Positions 49,967-58,326 are shown, counted from the stretch's first letter. The stretch is DNA of 64,000 nt from Alkalimarinus coralli (GCF_023650515.1 NZ_CP096016.1:862513-926512), one strand, 5' to 3'. Translations and numbers: made by a program. The notes: generated by a model from the sequence alone, not told the origin.

Positions 49967-50004
49967 CCTTGATTCCGTTCGTTCCTCACTGCATACAAGG
50001 CTAC
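49967..50004 (-). repeat. GTAGCC-type repeat, inverted copy
   Basis: On the minus strand it reads GTAGCCTTGTATGCAGTGAG ... GGAATCAAGG, matching the copy at 49875. Confidence 0.7.
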
Positions 50005-50125
50005 AGTCTGCGGGAGACATCGACTCTAATTACAAGGTTTGAATGTCAATATCTAGACTGAGGGTATATTTATATAAGGCTACTTTTTACCATTAGCGGT
50101 AGTGATATTGATATGTTCAGTATAT

Positions 50126-50171
50126 TGTACATGTTGTAGTGGTTAGATATACTTGTACTATTCAATGTACA
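50126..50171 (+). promoter_or_regulatory. YefM-type operator region
   Basis: The hexamer TGTACA occurs at 50126-50131 and 50166-50171, with the related TTGTACTA at 50153-50160. TGTACA is the core of the long and short palindromes of the E. coli yefM-yoeB operator, so autoregulation by the downstream pair is expected. Confidence 0.65.
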
Positions 50172-50184
50172 TGTCGAGGCGCTT

Positions 50185-50439
50185 ATGAAAATTGTATCTT
50201 TTACTGAAGCTCGCAATGGTTTAAAGGCTGTTTTGGATTCCGTTGTAAACGATGCAGATTCAGCGATTATTACTCGCCGTGACTCTGAAGATGCTGTTGT
50301 AATGTCATTAAATTACTACAACAGTTTAATGGAAACTGTTCACTTATTAAGATCCCCGGCTAATGCTGAGCATTTAGCCAAGTCTATTGATCAATTTAGA
50401 AAAGGGTCTGCCACTCCCAGAGATCTAATAGATGAGTAG
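50185..50439 (+). CDS. yefM: Antitoxin of the Phd/YefM family
   Basis: 84 residues. MKIVSFTEARNGLKAVLDSVVNDADSAIITRRDSEDAVVMSLNYYNSLMETVHLLRSPANAEHLAKSIDQFRKG matches E. coli YefM closely in pattern. The N-terminal half dimerises and binds DNA; the C-terminal half wraps the toxin. The stop overlaps the yoeB start by eight bases, which couples translation. Confidence 0.93.
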   Translation: MKIVSFTEARNGLKAVLDSVVNDADSAIITRRDSEDAVVMSLNYYNSLMETVHLLRSPANAEHLAKSIDQFRKGSATPRDLIDE

Positions 50440-50695
50440 CCGGTTACTTGTATGGACTGATGAAGCGTGGAGTGACTATTTGTATTGGCAAGGTCAGGAT
50501 AAAAAGACGCTAAAGCGTATTAACAAGCTTATCAGTGACTCCAAGAGAGCACCGTTCGAGGGGATAGGTAAACCAGAACCGTTAAAAGAGTACCTGTCTG
50601 GTTTTTGGTCTCGCAGAATTGATGATACAAATAGGTTGGTATATGCAGTAGATAATACATCACTAACAGTTATTTCTTGCAGATACCACTACTAG
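50432..50695 (+). CDS. yoeB: Toxin of the Txe/YoeB family
   Basis: 87 residues. LLVWTDEAWSDYLYWQGQDKKTLKRINKLISDSKRAPFEGIGKPEPLKEYLSGFWSRRIDDTNRLVYAV...ISCRYHY matches YoeB, a ribosome-dependent endoribonuclease that blocks initiation. Active-site residues expected in this family (Glu, Arg, His and Tyr near the C-terminal end, RYHY) are present. Overlap with yefM marks a complete, probably functional pair. Confidence 0.93.
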   Translation: MSSRLLVWTDEAWSDYLYWQGQDKKTLKRINKLISDSKRAPFEGIGKPEPLKEYLSGFWSRRIDDTNRLVYAVDNTSLTVISCRYHY

Positions 50696-51269
50696 AACAG
50701 ATTACATCCAACCTGGCCATATGAATCACTCAGTCAAAATAGCTCTATGTCTTTAGTCGGTGTTATTCAGGGCGGTGACAACGGCAATCGTTATCGCTTT
50801 CCTCCGCCCTTTTTCACGCGTATCCACAAACTAAAATAGCGCTGAACCGAATGTGGGTAGGTTAAAAAATGAGGCAGCGCTTTCCCTGACTTGTACGTTC
50901 ATTGTGATAATCCCCTTGTTGAGTAAATGTAATGGCAGCACTGTTGTTTAGTGATGGTTTATTATCGTGGTAGGCCTGCGAATGTATGTGGTGCTTTTTT
51001 GGACAAAATAAGACGGCTTCGCATCAAAGGAGAGAGACTAATGGACAAATTGAGACAGACAAAAATAGTGACCTTCATCCCGAGTAAAGCTCACGCGAAT
51101 CGTTCGTTTGGCATACCGCACCGCATTAGCGGTTGATATCTTGATGAAATCTACATAGGTTACTCCTTTGTTGTAGCTTATTTCTTTCGCGCTAAACTAT
51201 GTTCACTGCCGCACAGGCAGCTTAGAAAACCAGCAGGTAAGGTGTTCAAGTAGATTTTTGGAGTGATAG
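50696..51269. other. Gene-poor gap after the toxin-antitoxin pair
   Basis: 574 bases. A minus-strand frame at 50753-50902 starts with a Met after AAGGGGATT and has a single internal TAG at codon 24; a plus-strand frame at 51041-51136 (31 codons) follows AAAGGAGAG. Neither is recognised. Confidence 0.4.
51041..51136 (+). CDS. Possible small protein of 31 residues
   Basis: MDKLRQTKIVTFIPSKAHAN and so on, preceded by AAAGGAGAG at suitable distance, ending before the GNAT gene. Basic, no domain. Supported only by its ribosome-binding site. Confidence 0.2.
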   Translation: MDKLRQTKIVTFIPSKAHANRSFGIPHRISG

Positions 51270-51743
51270 ATGAATATAAGGAAAATGGAAGAGAGGGATA
51301 TTGAAGCCGTGAGTACTGTTTGTTTGGCTTCATTTACAAACTCAATTGCAGATACTTTGTCAGATAAAGGCGTTTCAACCTTTTCTGAAATCGCTGCAAG
51401 TAGCGCCTTTCTGAAAAGAATGAAAGAAGATAATTTAATGCTTGTCGCAGAGTGCGGCGGCGAGATTGAAGGAGTCATTGAGCTTAGAGAGGGGCGTCAT
51501 GTTGCAATGCTGTTTGTTGAGCCGGAAAAACAAATGAAGGGTATTGGAAAGAAGCTGCTTTTATCAGCTCTACGTTATGCGAGAGTAGACACGGTCACTG
51601 TCAGTGCTTCGTTACCTTCAATTCCTGCTTATAAAAAATATGGTTTTGAATGTAAGGGCGATATCGCTGAGTCTGCTGGTTTGGTTTATCAACCGATGGA
51701 AATAGTGCTTAACCATTCAGTCCAGCCGGTCATTACAGCGTAG
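51270..51743 (+). CDS. GNAT-family N-acetyltransferase
   Basis: 157 residues. Fold motifs: NIRKMEERDIEAVSTVCLASF (beta1/alpha1), VAMLFVEPEKQMKGIGKKLLLSALRYA (acetyl-CoA loop, normally Q/RxxGxG/A) and SIPAYKKYGFECKGD. Substrate unknown. ATG at 51270 with weak SD. It is 22 bp upstream of a second GNAT gene, so the two are probably one unit. Confidence 0.85.
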   Translation: MNIRKMEERDIEAVSTVCLASFTNSIADTLSDKGVSTFSEIAASSAFLKRMKEDNLMLVAECGGEIEGVIELREGRHVAMLFVEPEKQMKGIGKKLLLSALRYARVDTVTVSASLPSIPAYKKYGFECKGDIAESAGLVYQPMEIVLNHSVQPVITA

Positions 51744-51765
51744 GTTGACAGAGACGTTAGGCACT

Positions 51766-52284
51766 ATGGACATACAAATATATTCTGAAGAATGGGCTGA
51801 GGAAATCGCTGACCTGTTTTATCAATCAGTTCATGCTATTGATTCCTCTGTTTATACCTTGGAGCAAAAAACAGCGTGGGCACCCGCACCTATCGATTAT
51901 GGGTTTTGGTCCCGTCGATTGAGTGAGAAAATGCCACTTATAGCCATCAGTGAAAACCGCGTAGCCGGGTTTATGGAGATGGATGACAGTGGTCACATTG
52001 ACGTTGCTTATACTCATCCTGACTTTCAGGGAAAGGGCGTTGCATCTACTTTGTATGGGTATTTACTGAGGGGCGCAAAGAATAAAAATATCGACCGTTT
52101 ATATGTTGAGGCGTCACTTGTTGCTAAGCCGTTCTTCGAGCATCGCGGCTTTTCAGTGGTCAAGAAGAATGAAGTGCAACGAAACGGGGTATTGTTAGTC
52201 AATTTCTCGATGGAAAAGCGTCTAAGCTCTGACATTAACGGTAGTCGACCCGAATGGCACGTACTTAAGCGTAACGGGAGGTGA
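51766..52284 (+). CDS. GNAT-family N-acetyltransferase
   Basis: 172 residues. The ATG at 51766 (MDIQIYSEEW) was chosen; the longer frame begins with TTG. Motifs: VAGFMEMDDSGHIDVAYTHPDFQGKGVASTLYGYLLRGA and ASLVAKPFFEHRGFSVVKKNEV, the latter the signature of the YafP-like acetyltransferases. The pair of GNATs could be paralogous but share little sequence beyond the fold. Confidence 0.85.
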   Translation: MDIQIYSEEWAEEIADLFYQSVHAIDSSVYTLEQKTAWAPAPIDYGFWSRRLSEKMPLIAISENRVAGFMEMDDSGHIDVAYTHPDFQGKGVASTLYGYLLRGAKNKNIDRLYVEASLVAKPFFEHRGFSVVKKNEVQRNGVLLVNFSMEKRLSSDINGSRPEWHVLKRNGR

Positions 52285-52321
52285 TTTCTAACATCATTTG
52301 GTGCGCAAGCGCATATGCGTT

Positions 52322-52358
52322 GTAGCCTTGATGAAAGGAGGTACGACTGTAATCAGGG
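52322..52358 (+). repeat. GTAGCC-type repeat, direct copy
   Basis: GTAGCCTTGATGAAAGGAGG ... GTAATCAGGG. Similar to 49875-49912. A degraded inverted partner lies near 52394-52424 (on the minus strand ... GCTATAAAGCAGTGTAGCG AAATCAAGG). Confidence 0.65.
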
Positions 52359-52498
52359 TTGGGTTATTCGAGATTTCAGTGTGACGGGCTCCTTGATTTC
52401 GCTACACTGCTTTATAGCCTTCATCAGCGTGGGCCTGTAATATTCCATAGGGTCAATATGAGCACGCTTTGAGAGTGCTAACAATCAGGAAGCCTGTT

Positions 52499-52942
52499 AT
52501 GAATTTAAGAGTCATTATTTTTGTTTTGGCTGCGTTTTTAAGCGGTTGTAATATCGCTGATGAGCTATGTGCATCGGATGCCGTTGCCGATAAGAAGCAA
52601 CTTTGGGTATTTATGCAATTTAATGTGCCAGAGGAGGGGGAAAAGATTGAGTCTTATTACTACTTCGGCAAAATATCAGGGTCTCTATATGAGAAGATTA
52701 GCAGTAATGCAAAAAGCAGTGGCTTCGTAAAGCTTGAAGATGTTCGGTACTGGGGGGAAGATGATCTGGTGCACGAGTACCGTGACAATGAGTATACCGG
52801 TGAGCTGGTTTTTAAAATCGAGCATCTGGCCCGTGTAAAAGTATTAAAAATGGATCCGATGCTTGGGTTTAAGGAATCTGAGCTGGACGATGCCGCGCCT
52901 GTAGTGGAACCCGAAGGAGAAACCCCTAACGCAGCATCATAG
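52499..52942 (+). CDS. Predicted lipoprotein of unknown function
   Basis: 147 residues. Signal peptide with lipobox LSGC (VLAAFLSGCN) at about 12-20. The mature part is acidic and has a conserved-looking segment YYYFGKISGSLYEKISSNAKSSGFVKLEDVRYWGEDDLVHEYRDNEYTGELVFKIEHLARVKVL. No family recognised. ATG at 52499 follows AGGAAGC. Confidence 0.7.
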   Translation: MNLRVIIFVLAAFLSGCNIADELCASDAVADKKQLWVFMQFNVPEEGEKIESYYYFGKISGSLYEKISSNAKSSGFVKLEDVRYWGEDDLVHEYRDNEYTGELVFKIEHLARVKVLKMDPMLGFKESELDDAAPVVEPEGETPNAAS

Positions 52943-53011
52943 GTTTGACGCTGCAATGTTCGCTGCAACCTTCACACAGAGGTTGCAGGCCTCATAACTA
53001 AGGACAGTTAA

Positions 53012-53650
53012 ATGAAAAAACTTATCATACTCTTATCAATTGTAGCGGCGTCAGGTTGTTCTTTTTTTACCCCTCAAATAAATGACCCTGTCATAGAAGA
53101 CAAACTAGGGCCGAGTTTCTGGACGAAAAGAGAAAACATCGGCACCCTATCGCTAACACCTGAGCGAAGGGTGGTGTTGGTTAACTTCTTTAACCAGCGG
53201 TTTTGTGCAGAAGCACCTTCTGAAACCGGACTGGACTTATCAAATATCATTAACGCGACTGGCTCTGCCGATGCATCGGCTCAAGGGAATATAGCGTTGG
53301 GCCTGCTTATTGGCTCCAGTAGCGGTAACTCGGTGCTAAACAAGCGTTCGCAAGCAGTGCAGATGTTCTTGGCCAACTCTTACTATACCTGCCAGATGTA
53401 TATGAATGGGGCTATTAGCGGTGAACAGATGGTCGAGTTCCAGATTAAAACCATGAACCAGATAATACCTGTTCTAATGGCAGAACTGCCTCTGCTATAC
53501 GGTTCGAACGAACCGCTTCAGACATCAAAAGTTCAACCGTTGGATGTTAATCAGGCCATTAAGGATATATTTAACAGCACGCTTAAAACCACTGAGCAAG
53601 AGCAGGCAGAAAAACCAAAACAACAGATTAGAAAGGAAATTTTAAGGTAA
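53012..53650 (+). CDS. Predicted lipoprotein of unknown function
   Basis: 212 residues. Lipoprotein signal (LSIVAASGCSFF, Cys at about 16). The middle part carries ALGLLIGSSSGNSVLNKRSQAVQMFLANSYYTCQMYMNGAISGEQM, with a Cys and two Tyr. C-terminal tail is rich in Glu/Lys/Gln. No family recognised. It follows the previous lipoprotein gene by 69 bp, same strand; both may act at the outer membrane. Confidence 0.65.
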   Translation: MKKLIILLSIVAASGCSFFTPQINDPVIEDKLGPSFWTKRENIGTLSLTPERRVVLVNFFNQRFCAEAPSETGLDLSNIINATGSADASAQGNIALGLLIGSSSGNSVLNKRSQAVQMFLANSYYTCQMYMNGAISGEQMVEFQIKTMNQIIPVLMAELPLLYGSNEPLQTSKVQPLDVNQAIKDIFNSTLKTTEQEQAEKPKQQIRKEILR

Positions 53651-53685
53651 CACCCGGCGGAGAAACTCCGCAACTCCACGGAATG

Positions 53686-53724
53686 ACGAACCAGGCTTTC
53701 AACCGCTCCTGGAGCCTGGTTCGT
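53686..53724. terminator. Hairpin downstream of the lipoprotein gene
   Basis: ACGAACCAGGCT, 15-base loop, AGCCTGGTTCGT: perfect 12-bp stem. No T-run; it may be a terminator or mRNA-protecting element. Confidence 0.5.
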
Positions 53725-53748
53725 ACTAATAAGGAGCGAATAAACTAA

Positions 53749-54003
53749 ATGGACTTATGTATGAAAGACGTATTTTTCTTTGATTCAATGTTAACCCCTA
53801 AAATCATCACCTTTGTTTATTGGCTGATGTTGCTTGGTGCGCTTACTTCAGGCCTGGTCACGATGTTTGTTGGGTACAATACTAACTTTTTAGGTGGTTT
53901 AGGGATGATTATTGGCGGTGCAATTGGTTCCAGAATTTGGTGTGAGCTGTTGATAGTGCTATTTAAAATCCATGAGAACCTTCAAAAGGTCGCAAACAAA
54001 TAG
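53749..54003 (+). CDS. DUF4282-like small membrane protein
   Basis: 84 residues with two TM segments at about 17-39 and 43-66 (IITFVYWLMLLGALTSGLVTMFVG; FLGGLGMIIGGAIGSRIWCELLIVLFKIHENLQ). The pattern with RIWCE-x-LIVLFKI-x-ENL is that of DUF4282. The start at 53749 has SD AAGGAG at 11 bases; another ATG at 53761 is possible. Confidence 0.75.
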   Translation: MDLCMKDVFFFDSMLTPKIITFVYWLMLLGALTSGLVTMFVGYNTNFLGGLGMIIGGAIGSRIWCELLIVLFKIHENLQKVANK

Positions 54004-54021
54004 GCAAACTTAACCTAACAG

Positions 54022-54053
54022 AAGGCTGCATTATCCAGTGCAGCCTTTATTTG
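54022..54053 (+). terminator. Rho-independent terminator
   Basis: AGGCTGCA, eight-base loop, TGCAGCCT, then TTATTTG. Located 19 bp after the DUF4282-like gene. Confidence 0.75.
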
Positions 54054-54084
54054 TTTCAACGGCGTTAATAATAAGGAAGAACGA

Positions 54085-54492
54085 ATGGAATCAACACTCA
54101 AATATATGTTGTATGCAATATCTTTGGTTGCACTGGGAACAGGGCTGAACGTTATGATTGGCGGAGCGTCAGCAATACCTGGCGCAAGTGGTGAAGTTGA
54201 AGCAACCGTCGACAATGAACTCAGATTCTTTGCTGTATTTTGGATTGCCTATGGCGCGTTTGGTGCTTGGATTGCGAGAAATATTAGAACGCAGTACATC
54301 TTTATCCCATTTATTGCATTGGTGTTTTTTCTGGGAGGTGTTGGCCGCTTGCTTTCGACGCTATTAGTTGGCGCGCCTGCTGATATCTTGATTCCGGCCA
54401 TGGTTCTTGAGTTTGTCGTACCCATTGTTCTTTATCTGATCTACCGAAGATTGTTTAAAACGAGTGATACGTTGCAACCAGACTGTCCATAG
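54085..54492 (+). CDS. DUF4345-like membrane protein
   Basis: 135 residues, four TM segments at about 8-28, 50-64, 72-92 and 101-118. ALGTGLNVMIGGASAIPG, ELRFFAVFWIAYGAFGAWIARN and FLGGVGRLLSTLLVG are typical DUF4345 motifs. Start ATG follows AAGGAAGAACG. Function unknown. Confidence 0.8.
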   Translation: MESTLKYMLYAISLVALGTGLNVMIGGASAIPGASGEVEATVDNELRFFAVFWIAYGAFGAWIARNIRTQYIFIPFIALVFFLGGVGRLLSTLLVGAPADILIPAMVLEFVVPIVLYLIYRRLFKTSDTLQPDCP

Positions 54493-54637
54493 AGCGTTTA
54501 AGCCGTGCAGCGTCACTGGGTATTGTTTGCCCCAAACCGGACTTTCTCGAATAATGCCTGAGATAAAACGGCATAATTTGGACGGTTGATATACTCTGTT
54601 TATATCTCGTTTAGAATAATCGGGCTAGAGGCAGACA

Positions 54638-55336
54638 ATGCGTAACGGACAGGTTAGTAAATGGTTGTTTACAGCGTTTTATCTTGTATCGGGGTGTGCA
54701 GCCAAGCCCTATGCAATCGAACACTCTGAGCAATCTATGCTAGGTGGTTCTCATCGTGTCTGTATCGTTAACCATGGCTGGCATACCGGTTTTGTTGTTC
54801 CCGGAGAGGCTATTAAAAATAGCGTCCCGCAGTTAAAGAACAGGTTTGCCGACGCTGAATATGTAGAGTTTGGTTGGGGAGATAAAGGCTTTTACCAGGC
54901 AAAAGAAATTACCTTTGGGTTAGCGGTTCAGGCATTGTTTTGGTCTTCTGAGTCGGTCATCCATGTGGTATCGGTACCGGGAGACGTTCAAGATTATTTC
55001 TCAAATAGCAACATTGAGTGTTTTTGTTTAAATAATGGTGATTTTGCTTCGTTATTGGCGTTTATTTCAAATAGTTTTCTGCGCAACGAAGCTGGAGAAG
55101 TGGTGCCACAGGAGGCAGGCCTTTATGGAGACAGCCAGTTTTACGCCGGTATTGGTGATTATTATTTAATGAATACCTGTAACCAATGGACAGCGAAAGG
55201 TCTGCAAAGTGCAGGGTTTGAAATTTCTACTACGTTCAAATTAACGGCTGGAAGCATCATGGACTATCTAAACAGTCAGCCAGCAAATCTGCCAAATAGG
55301 TGTGATGATATTACCACGTCTGGCGAGCATAAATAG
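54638..55336 (+). CDS. DUF2459 family lipoprotein
   Basis: 232 residues. Lipoprotein-like start (TAFYLVSGCAAKPY). Conserved core: VCIVNHGWHTGFVVPGEAI, FADAEYVEFGWGDKGFYQ, VIHVVSVPGDVQDYFS and AGIGDYYLMNTCNQWTAKGLQSAGFEI, which are the hallmarks of DUF2459 (TIGR02117), with a candidate Cys/His pair. Related proteins are thought to be periplasmic cysteine-type hydrolases by fold, but function is unproven. Likely monocistronic. Confidence 0.85.
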   Translation: MRNGQVSKWLFTAFYLVSGCAAKPYAIEHSEQSMLGGSHRVCIVNHGWHTGFVVPGEAIKNSVPQLKNRFADAEYVEFGWGDKGFYQAKEITFGLAVQALFWSSESVIHVVSVPGDVQDYFSNSNIECFCLNNGDFASLLAFISNSFLRNEAGEVVPQEAGLYGDSQFYAGIGDYYLMNTCNQWTAKGLQSAGFEISTTFKLTAGSIMDYLNSQPANLPNRCDDITTSGEHK

Positions 55337-55495
55337 GGAGAAAACCGATGCGGATATTCATAAAACAAGCCGTGTTTCTGGCACGATGGTGAGCCCGGTC
55401 GTAGCAAGTGATATCTTCAATTTCATTGATCAAAGAGCCAAAGCAAAGCGGCATGCAACAGTCATTAAGGTCGTCTCAGCTAAGGTCGCAATAGT

Positions 55496-55578
55496 TTAGA
55501 TAGCAGTTAAGGCAGTAGTTAGGATAGCAGTTATTAGGGTAGGTGTTGTTAGGGTAGGTGTTGTTAGGATAGCCGTTA
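55496..55578. repeat. 15-bp tandem repeat array
   Basis: Clean units at 55519-55533, 55534-55548, 55549-55563 and 55564-55578, the middle two identical (TTAGGGTAGGTGTTG), the outer two TTAGGATAGCAGTTA and TTAGGATAGCCGTTA; degraded units extend to 55496. It has stops in all frames that were checked, so it is not coding. The array ends 52 bp before the VOC gene start. Confidence 0.85.
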
Positions 55579-55629
55579 AGGAAATTGATACAGAGTCGAT
55601 ATTTCAGTGAGCGAATCAAGGAGAAAGAG

Positions 55630-56025
55630 ATGAAAGTAAATCAACTATCTACATGCTTTTGCACAAACGAAGTGTCTAAGTGCAAAGATTTTTATAAGCA
55701 GTATTTTGATGCAAAAATTACATTCGACTGTGGTTGGTATTTAAGTATGGATATAGGCACAAACGGGGCAAATATTCAGTTTATGGAACCACAAGGTGAT
55801 ATGGCTGTTTTTAGTGGCACAGGCGTAACGCTAAATTTGATTGTTGATGATGTTGACGCAGAACATCAGCGTTTAATGAACGCCGGCTTGTCCGAGGATA
55901 TGCCGCTGGAAGACCATCCTTGGGGGGACAGAGGGTTTTCTGTCATAGACCCAATAGGGAATTCGGTTTATATCTACTCAGAGCGGGAGCCAACCGAGGA
56001 GTTTAAGCAGTTTATAAAGGCTTGA
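55630..56025 (+). CDS. VOC/glyoxalase-fold protein
   Basis: 131 residues with two beta-alpha-beta-beta-beta modules. Motifs: LSTCFCTNEVSKCKDFYKQYFDAKI and HPWGDRGFSVIDPIGNSVYIYSE. Active-site Glu and His ligands of true glyoxalase I are not all identifiable, so it may be a resistance or dioxygenase-like member. ATG at 55630 follows AAGGAGAAAG; the longer frame was rejected. Single-gene unit. Confidence 0.8.
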   Translation: MKVNQLSTCFCTNEVSKCKDFYKQYFDAKITFDCGWYLSMDIGTNGANIQFMEPQGDMAVFSGTGVTLNLIVDDVDAEHQRLMNAGLSEDMPLEDHPWGDRGFSVIDPIGNSVYIYSEREPTEEFKQFIKA

Positions 56026-56068
56026 TGCCGCCAACCTGATAGTCGCTAGTGTATAACAGGGAACGACA

Positions 56069-56449
56069 ATGGAAATTAAACCAATAATGGAGGGACGCTG
56101 CCACTGTGGCGGCGTCGAATTTGAGGTGAAGCTGCCTAACGGGTTCGAAGAGCTAAGCCGATGCGATTGCTCTATGTGCAGCCGCAGAGGCGCGGTGGTA
56201 ACCTCTGTCCCAATTGAGTTATTTAGAATTACAAACGGCAGTGAGCTTTTAACGTTATACGAATTCAATACCAAAACGGCCAAGCATTATTTCTGTTCGA
56301 GATGTGGTATCTATACTCATCACAAGAGGCGTTCAAACCCTAATCATTATGCTCTGAATGTGGCATGTCTGGATGGTATTAACCCATTCGAATTAGGCGA
56401 TATACCCACCACTGACGGCATAAATCACTCTGCTGATCGAGATAAGTAA
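56069..56449 (+). CDS. GFA-family zinc protein
   Basis: 126 residues. Zinc-binding cysteines: C11-H-C13 in GRCHCGG, C32-D-C34-S-M-C37 in CDCSMCS and YFCSRCG. This is the Gfa-like CENP-V domain; the founding member was proposed to help glutathione react with formaldehyde, but most homologues are uncharacterised. It is in the same direction as and close after the VOC gene, which suggests a shared detoxification role, as inference. Confidence 0.82.
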   Translation: MEIKPIMEGRCHCGGVEFEVKLPNGFEELSRCDCSMCSRRGAVVTSVPIELFRITNGSELLTLYEFNTKTAKHYFCSRCGIYTHHKRRSNPNHYALNVACLDGINPFELGDIPTTDGINHSADRDK

Positions 56450-56574
56450 CCAGCTGGATATTTATCTGAGCAGGGTGGTTGTTGTTTACCGTCCTGCTCA
56501 CTTTAAAAGTAAAAACTAATCTATCCCTAAAGTAACAATCGAACCTGTCGATACAGAGTAATCAGCCTGTATGG

Positions 56575-58242
56575 ATGGACCCAGTGATGAAACTACCCGC
56601 GATAAACCCTTTATATATACCATCAAATTCCACCTCGGTAAGCGTTTCTGAAGGTCAAAAGATCTCCGCAGACAAAATGGAAGAGATTCGAAAAACAGTC
56701 GTTGATGATCAATCTGCACTCAGTGATGTTCCAGCAGATATCACCCCTTTCACCGTTGAGTTATCCATTCCCGAATCCAAACCCTCCTATGTTCAGCACC
56801 AGGGCGTGGTGCGATATACGCCAGGTGGGCAACTGGAGCGTGAGGGGAAAGGCAGTGAGTGGAGACTCGATGCATTAGCGCATGGACTCGACTATCAAAA
56901 TAGCAACAGAACATTTTCTCCAGGTTCAATTCTTTCGAACCTGACGGCGCTGAATGTTTCCAGTGGTTCCTATTATGATGCGTCGCGTTCTTACGTTGGT
57001 TCGGTACGTGTTGACGAAGCAGGGCAGCCTATCAAGCCAGGCTTTAACTCGTTTAGTGATGCGAATACTACGGCGACGTTTAGTTTGGATATTGAAACCC
57101 GCGATGGGGATAAAGTCTCCATTGAAATTGAGACAGAAGAGGGGTTCGGTAATTTCTTACGCTTTAATGGGACGTCTTTTAGTTTAGATATTGATGGTGA
57201 GTTGGATGAAGACGAACTGGAAGCCATTCAGGCGCTGGCTGTTGAGCTCAGTAATGCCTCTGGCGCATTTTATAATGGCCGGGGCATGGTTCAGCTGAAT
57301 GGGTTGCAGAGTTTTGATCGAGAAGAGTTGGCCGGGTTTGACTTGGCTCTGAATGGCGAACTGCCGTCAAAAGGGGCGACGTTTCACTTTGATATTGACG
57401 AGCAAAGTGGGGAGCAAACGCTGGAAGCCTCACAAATGGGGCTTAAATATAACATCACGTTAGAACTGAATAACCGGCTGGTGAGTGAAAACGTACATCA
57501 GGATCTGGATAGCAATGAGCAGTTTTTGGCTTACCTTAAGACCATCGACTCTGCGTCTCGGGCCTATAAAGCGGCGGGCGTATCACCTCGGGATATTGCG
57601 ACTTTTTTCAAAGATGGTTTCTCTACCGCGTTTCAGCTTTATCCTGATTCGTCTCAGGAAGCAGGCGAACCAAGCCCTTTGGAGGGCAACGTTAGTCCAC
57701 AACAAGCGGCTTTAGCCCAGTCCGCTTTAAGTGGGCTGGCAGACTTTCAGGCAGACTTTTTTGCTGTAGGTCGTGATGGCATCAGCCCAAACCCGGAAAA
57801 ACCATCGGAACGTTCTTTTATGTCTCTCGAAATGGAACAAGAGACAAAAATCCGAGGTAGCCATGCCCCCTATGGTGGCCCCGTCAAAGTAGAGCAATAT
57901 TCACATTATGAGGCAGATATACGCCAACATAAGCCGCTGCCGGGCCTTGAACAGGTCGATTTTGAAAATAAAAATTATCAGTACGAAACACTGAAACAGC
58001 AGGAAACGCTGGTCAGATCGCTTGATATTGATAAAGAGGGCAGACTGGACTCTGGCAGTGTGGCGCATACGTATGACAAAGTAGAAACGGAAAAAGAGTA
58101 CCGGGAAGGGCGGCTGGAAAAAGACCTTATGAGCAAAGAGCAGCAGGCTACCTTGCTGGCGAGTACAGACCTTGAAGCATTGCAACAAGATAAAGTAAAC
58201 CGCCAACTGGGCATGTATAAAATTATTGATTCGCTCAGCTAG
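56575..58242 (+). CDS. Large acidic protein of unknown function
   Basis: 555 residues, no signal peptide or TM segment. Internal regions with beta-strand character at 165-205 (ATFSLDIETRDGDKVSIEIETEEGFGNFLRFNGTSFSLDIDGELDEDELEAIQALAVELS) and a probable EF-hand-like Asp/Glu cluster (DIDGELDEDEL). The C-terminal third is charged and low in hydrophobics (EKEYREGRLEKDLMSKEQQATLLASTDLEALQQDKVNRQLG). The segment ETRDGDKVSIEIETEEG recalls text seen in DUF5610-type proteins, but no domain was assigned. Start could also be 56587. Possibly a surface or flagellum-associated protein; unproven. Confidence 0.5.
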   Translation: MDPVMKLPAINPLYIPSNSTSVSVSEGQKISADKMEEIRKTVVDDQSALSDVPADITPFTVELSIPESKPSYVQHQGVVRYTPGGQLEREGKGSEWRLDALAHGLDYQNSNRTFSPGSILSNLTALNVSSGSYYDASRSYVGSVRVDEAGQPIKPGFNSFSDANTTATFSLDIETRDGDKVSIEIETEEGFGNFLRFNGTSFSLDIDGELDEDELEAIQALAVELSNASGAFYNGRGMVQLNGLQSFDREELAGFDLALNGELPSKGATFHFDIDEQSGEQTLEASQMGLKYNITLELNNRLVSENVHQDLDSNEQFLAYLKTIDSASRAYKAAGVSPRDIATFFKDGFSTAFQLYPDSSQEAGEPSPLEGNVSPQQAALAQSALSGLADFQADFFAVGRDGISPNPEKPSERSFMSLEMEQETKIRGSHAPYGGPVKVEQYSHYEADIRQHKPLPGLEQVDFENKNYQYETLKQQETLVRSLDIDKEGRLDSGSVAHTYDKVETEKEYREGRLEKDLMSKEQQATLLASTDLEALQQDKVNRQLGMYKIIDSLS

Positions 58243-58326
58243 AAAGTGATATGTCGATAGAATAACCGTGGGGGCGGAGCTCGCATTAGGTAGCGACTTC
58301 TGCCAGCACCAAGTCCGTCCAGCATT

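Larger units (their letters stand above)
49628..50184. other. Intergenic region with an inverted repeat pair
   Basis: 557 bases without a gene. It contains an inverted pair of GTAGCC-type repeats and the yefM-yoeB operator region near its end. Confidence 0.6.

Noticed and set aside
55302-55499. 65-codon plus-strand frame overlapping the DUF2459 stop
   Set aside because: It starts inside the previous gene with GTG, has no family resemblance and runs into the tandem-repeat array.
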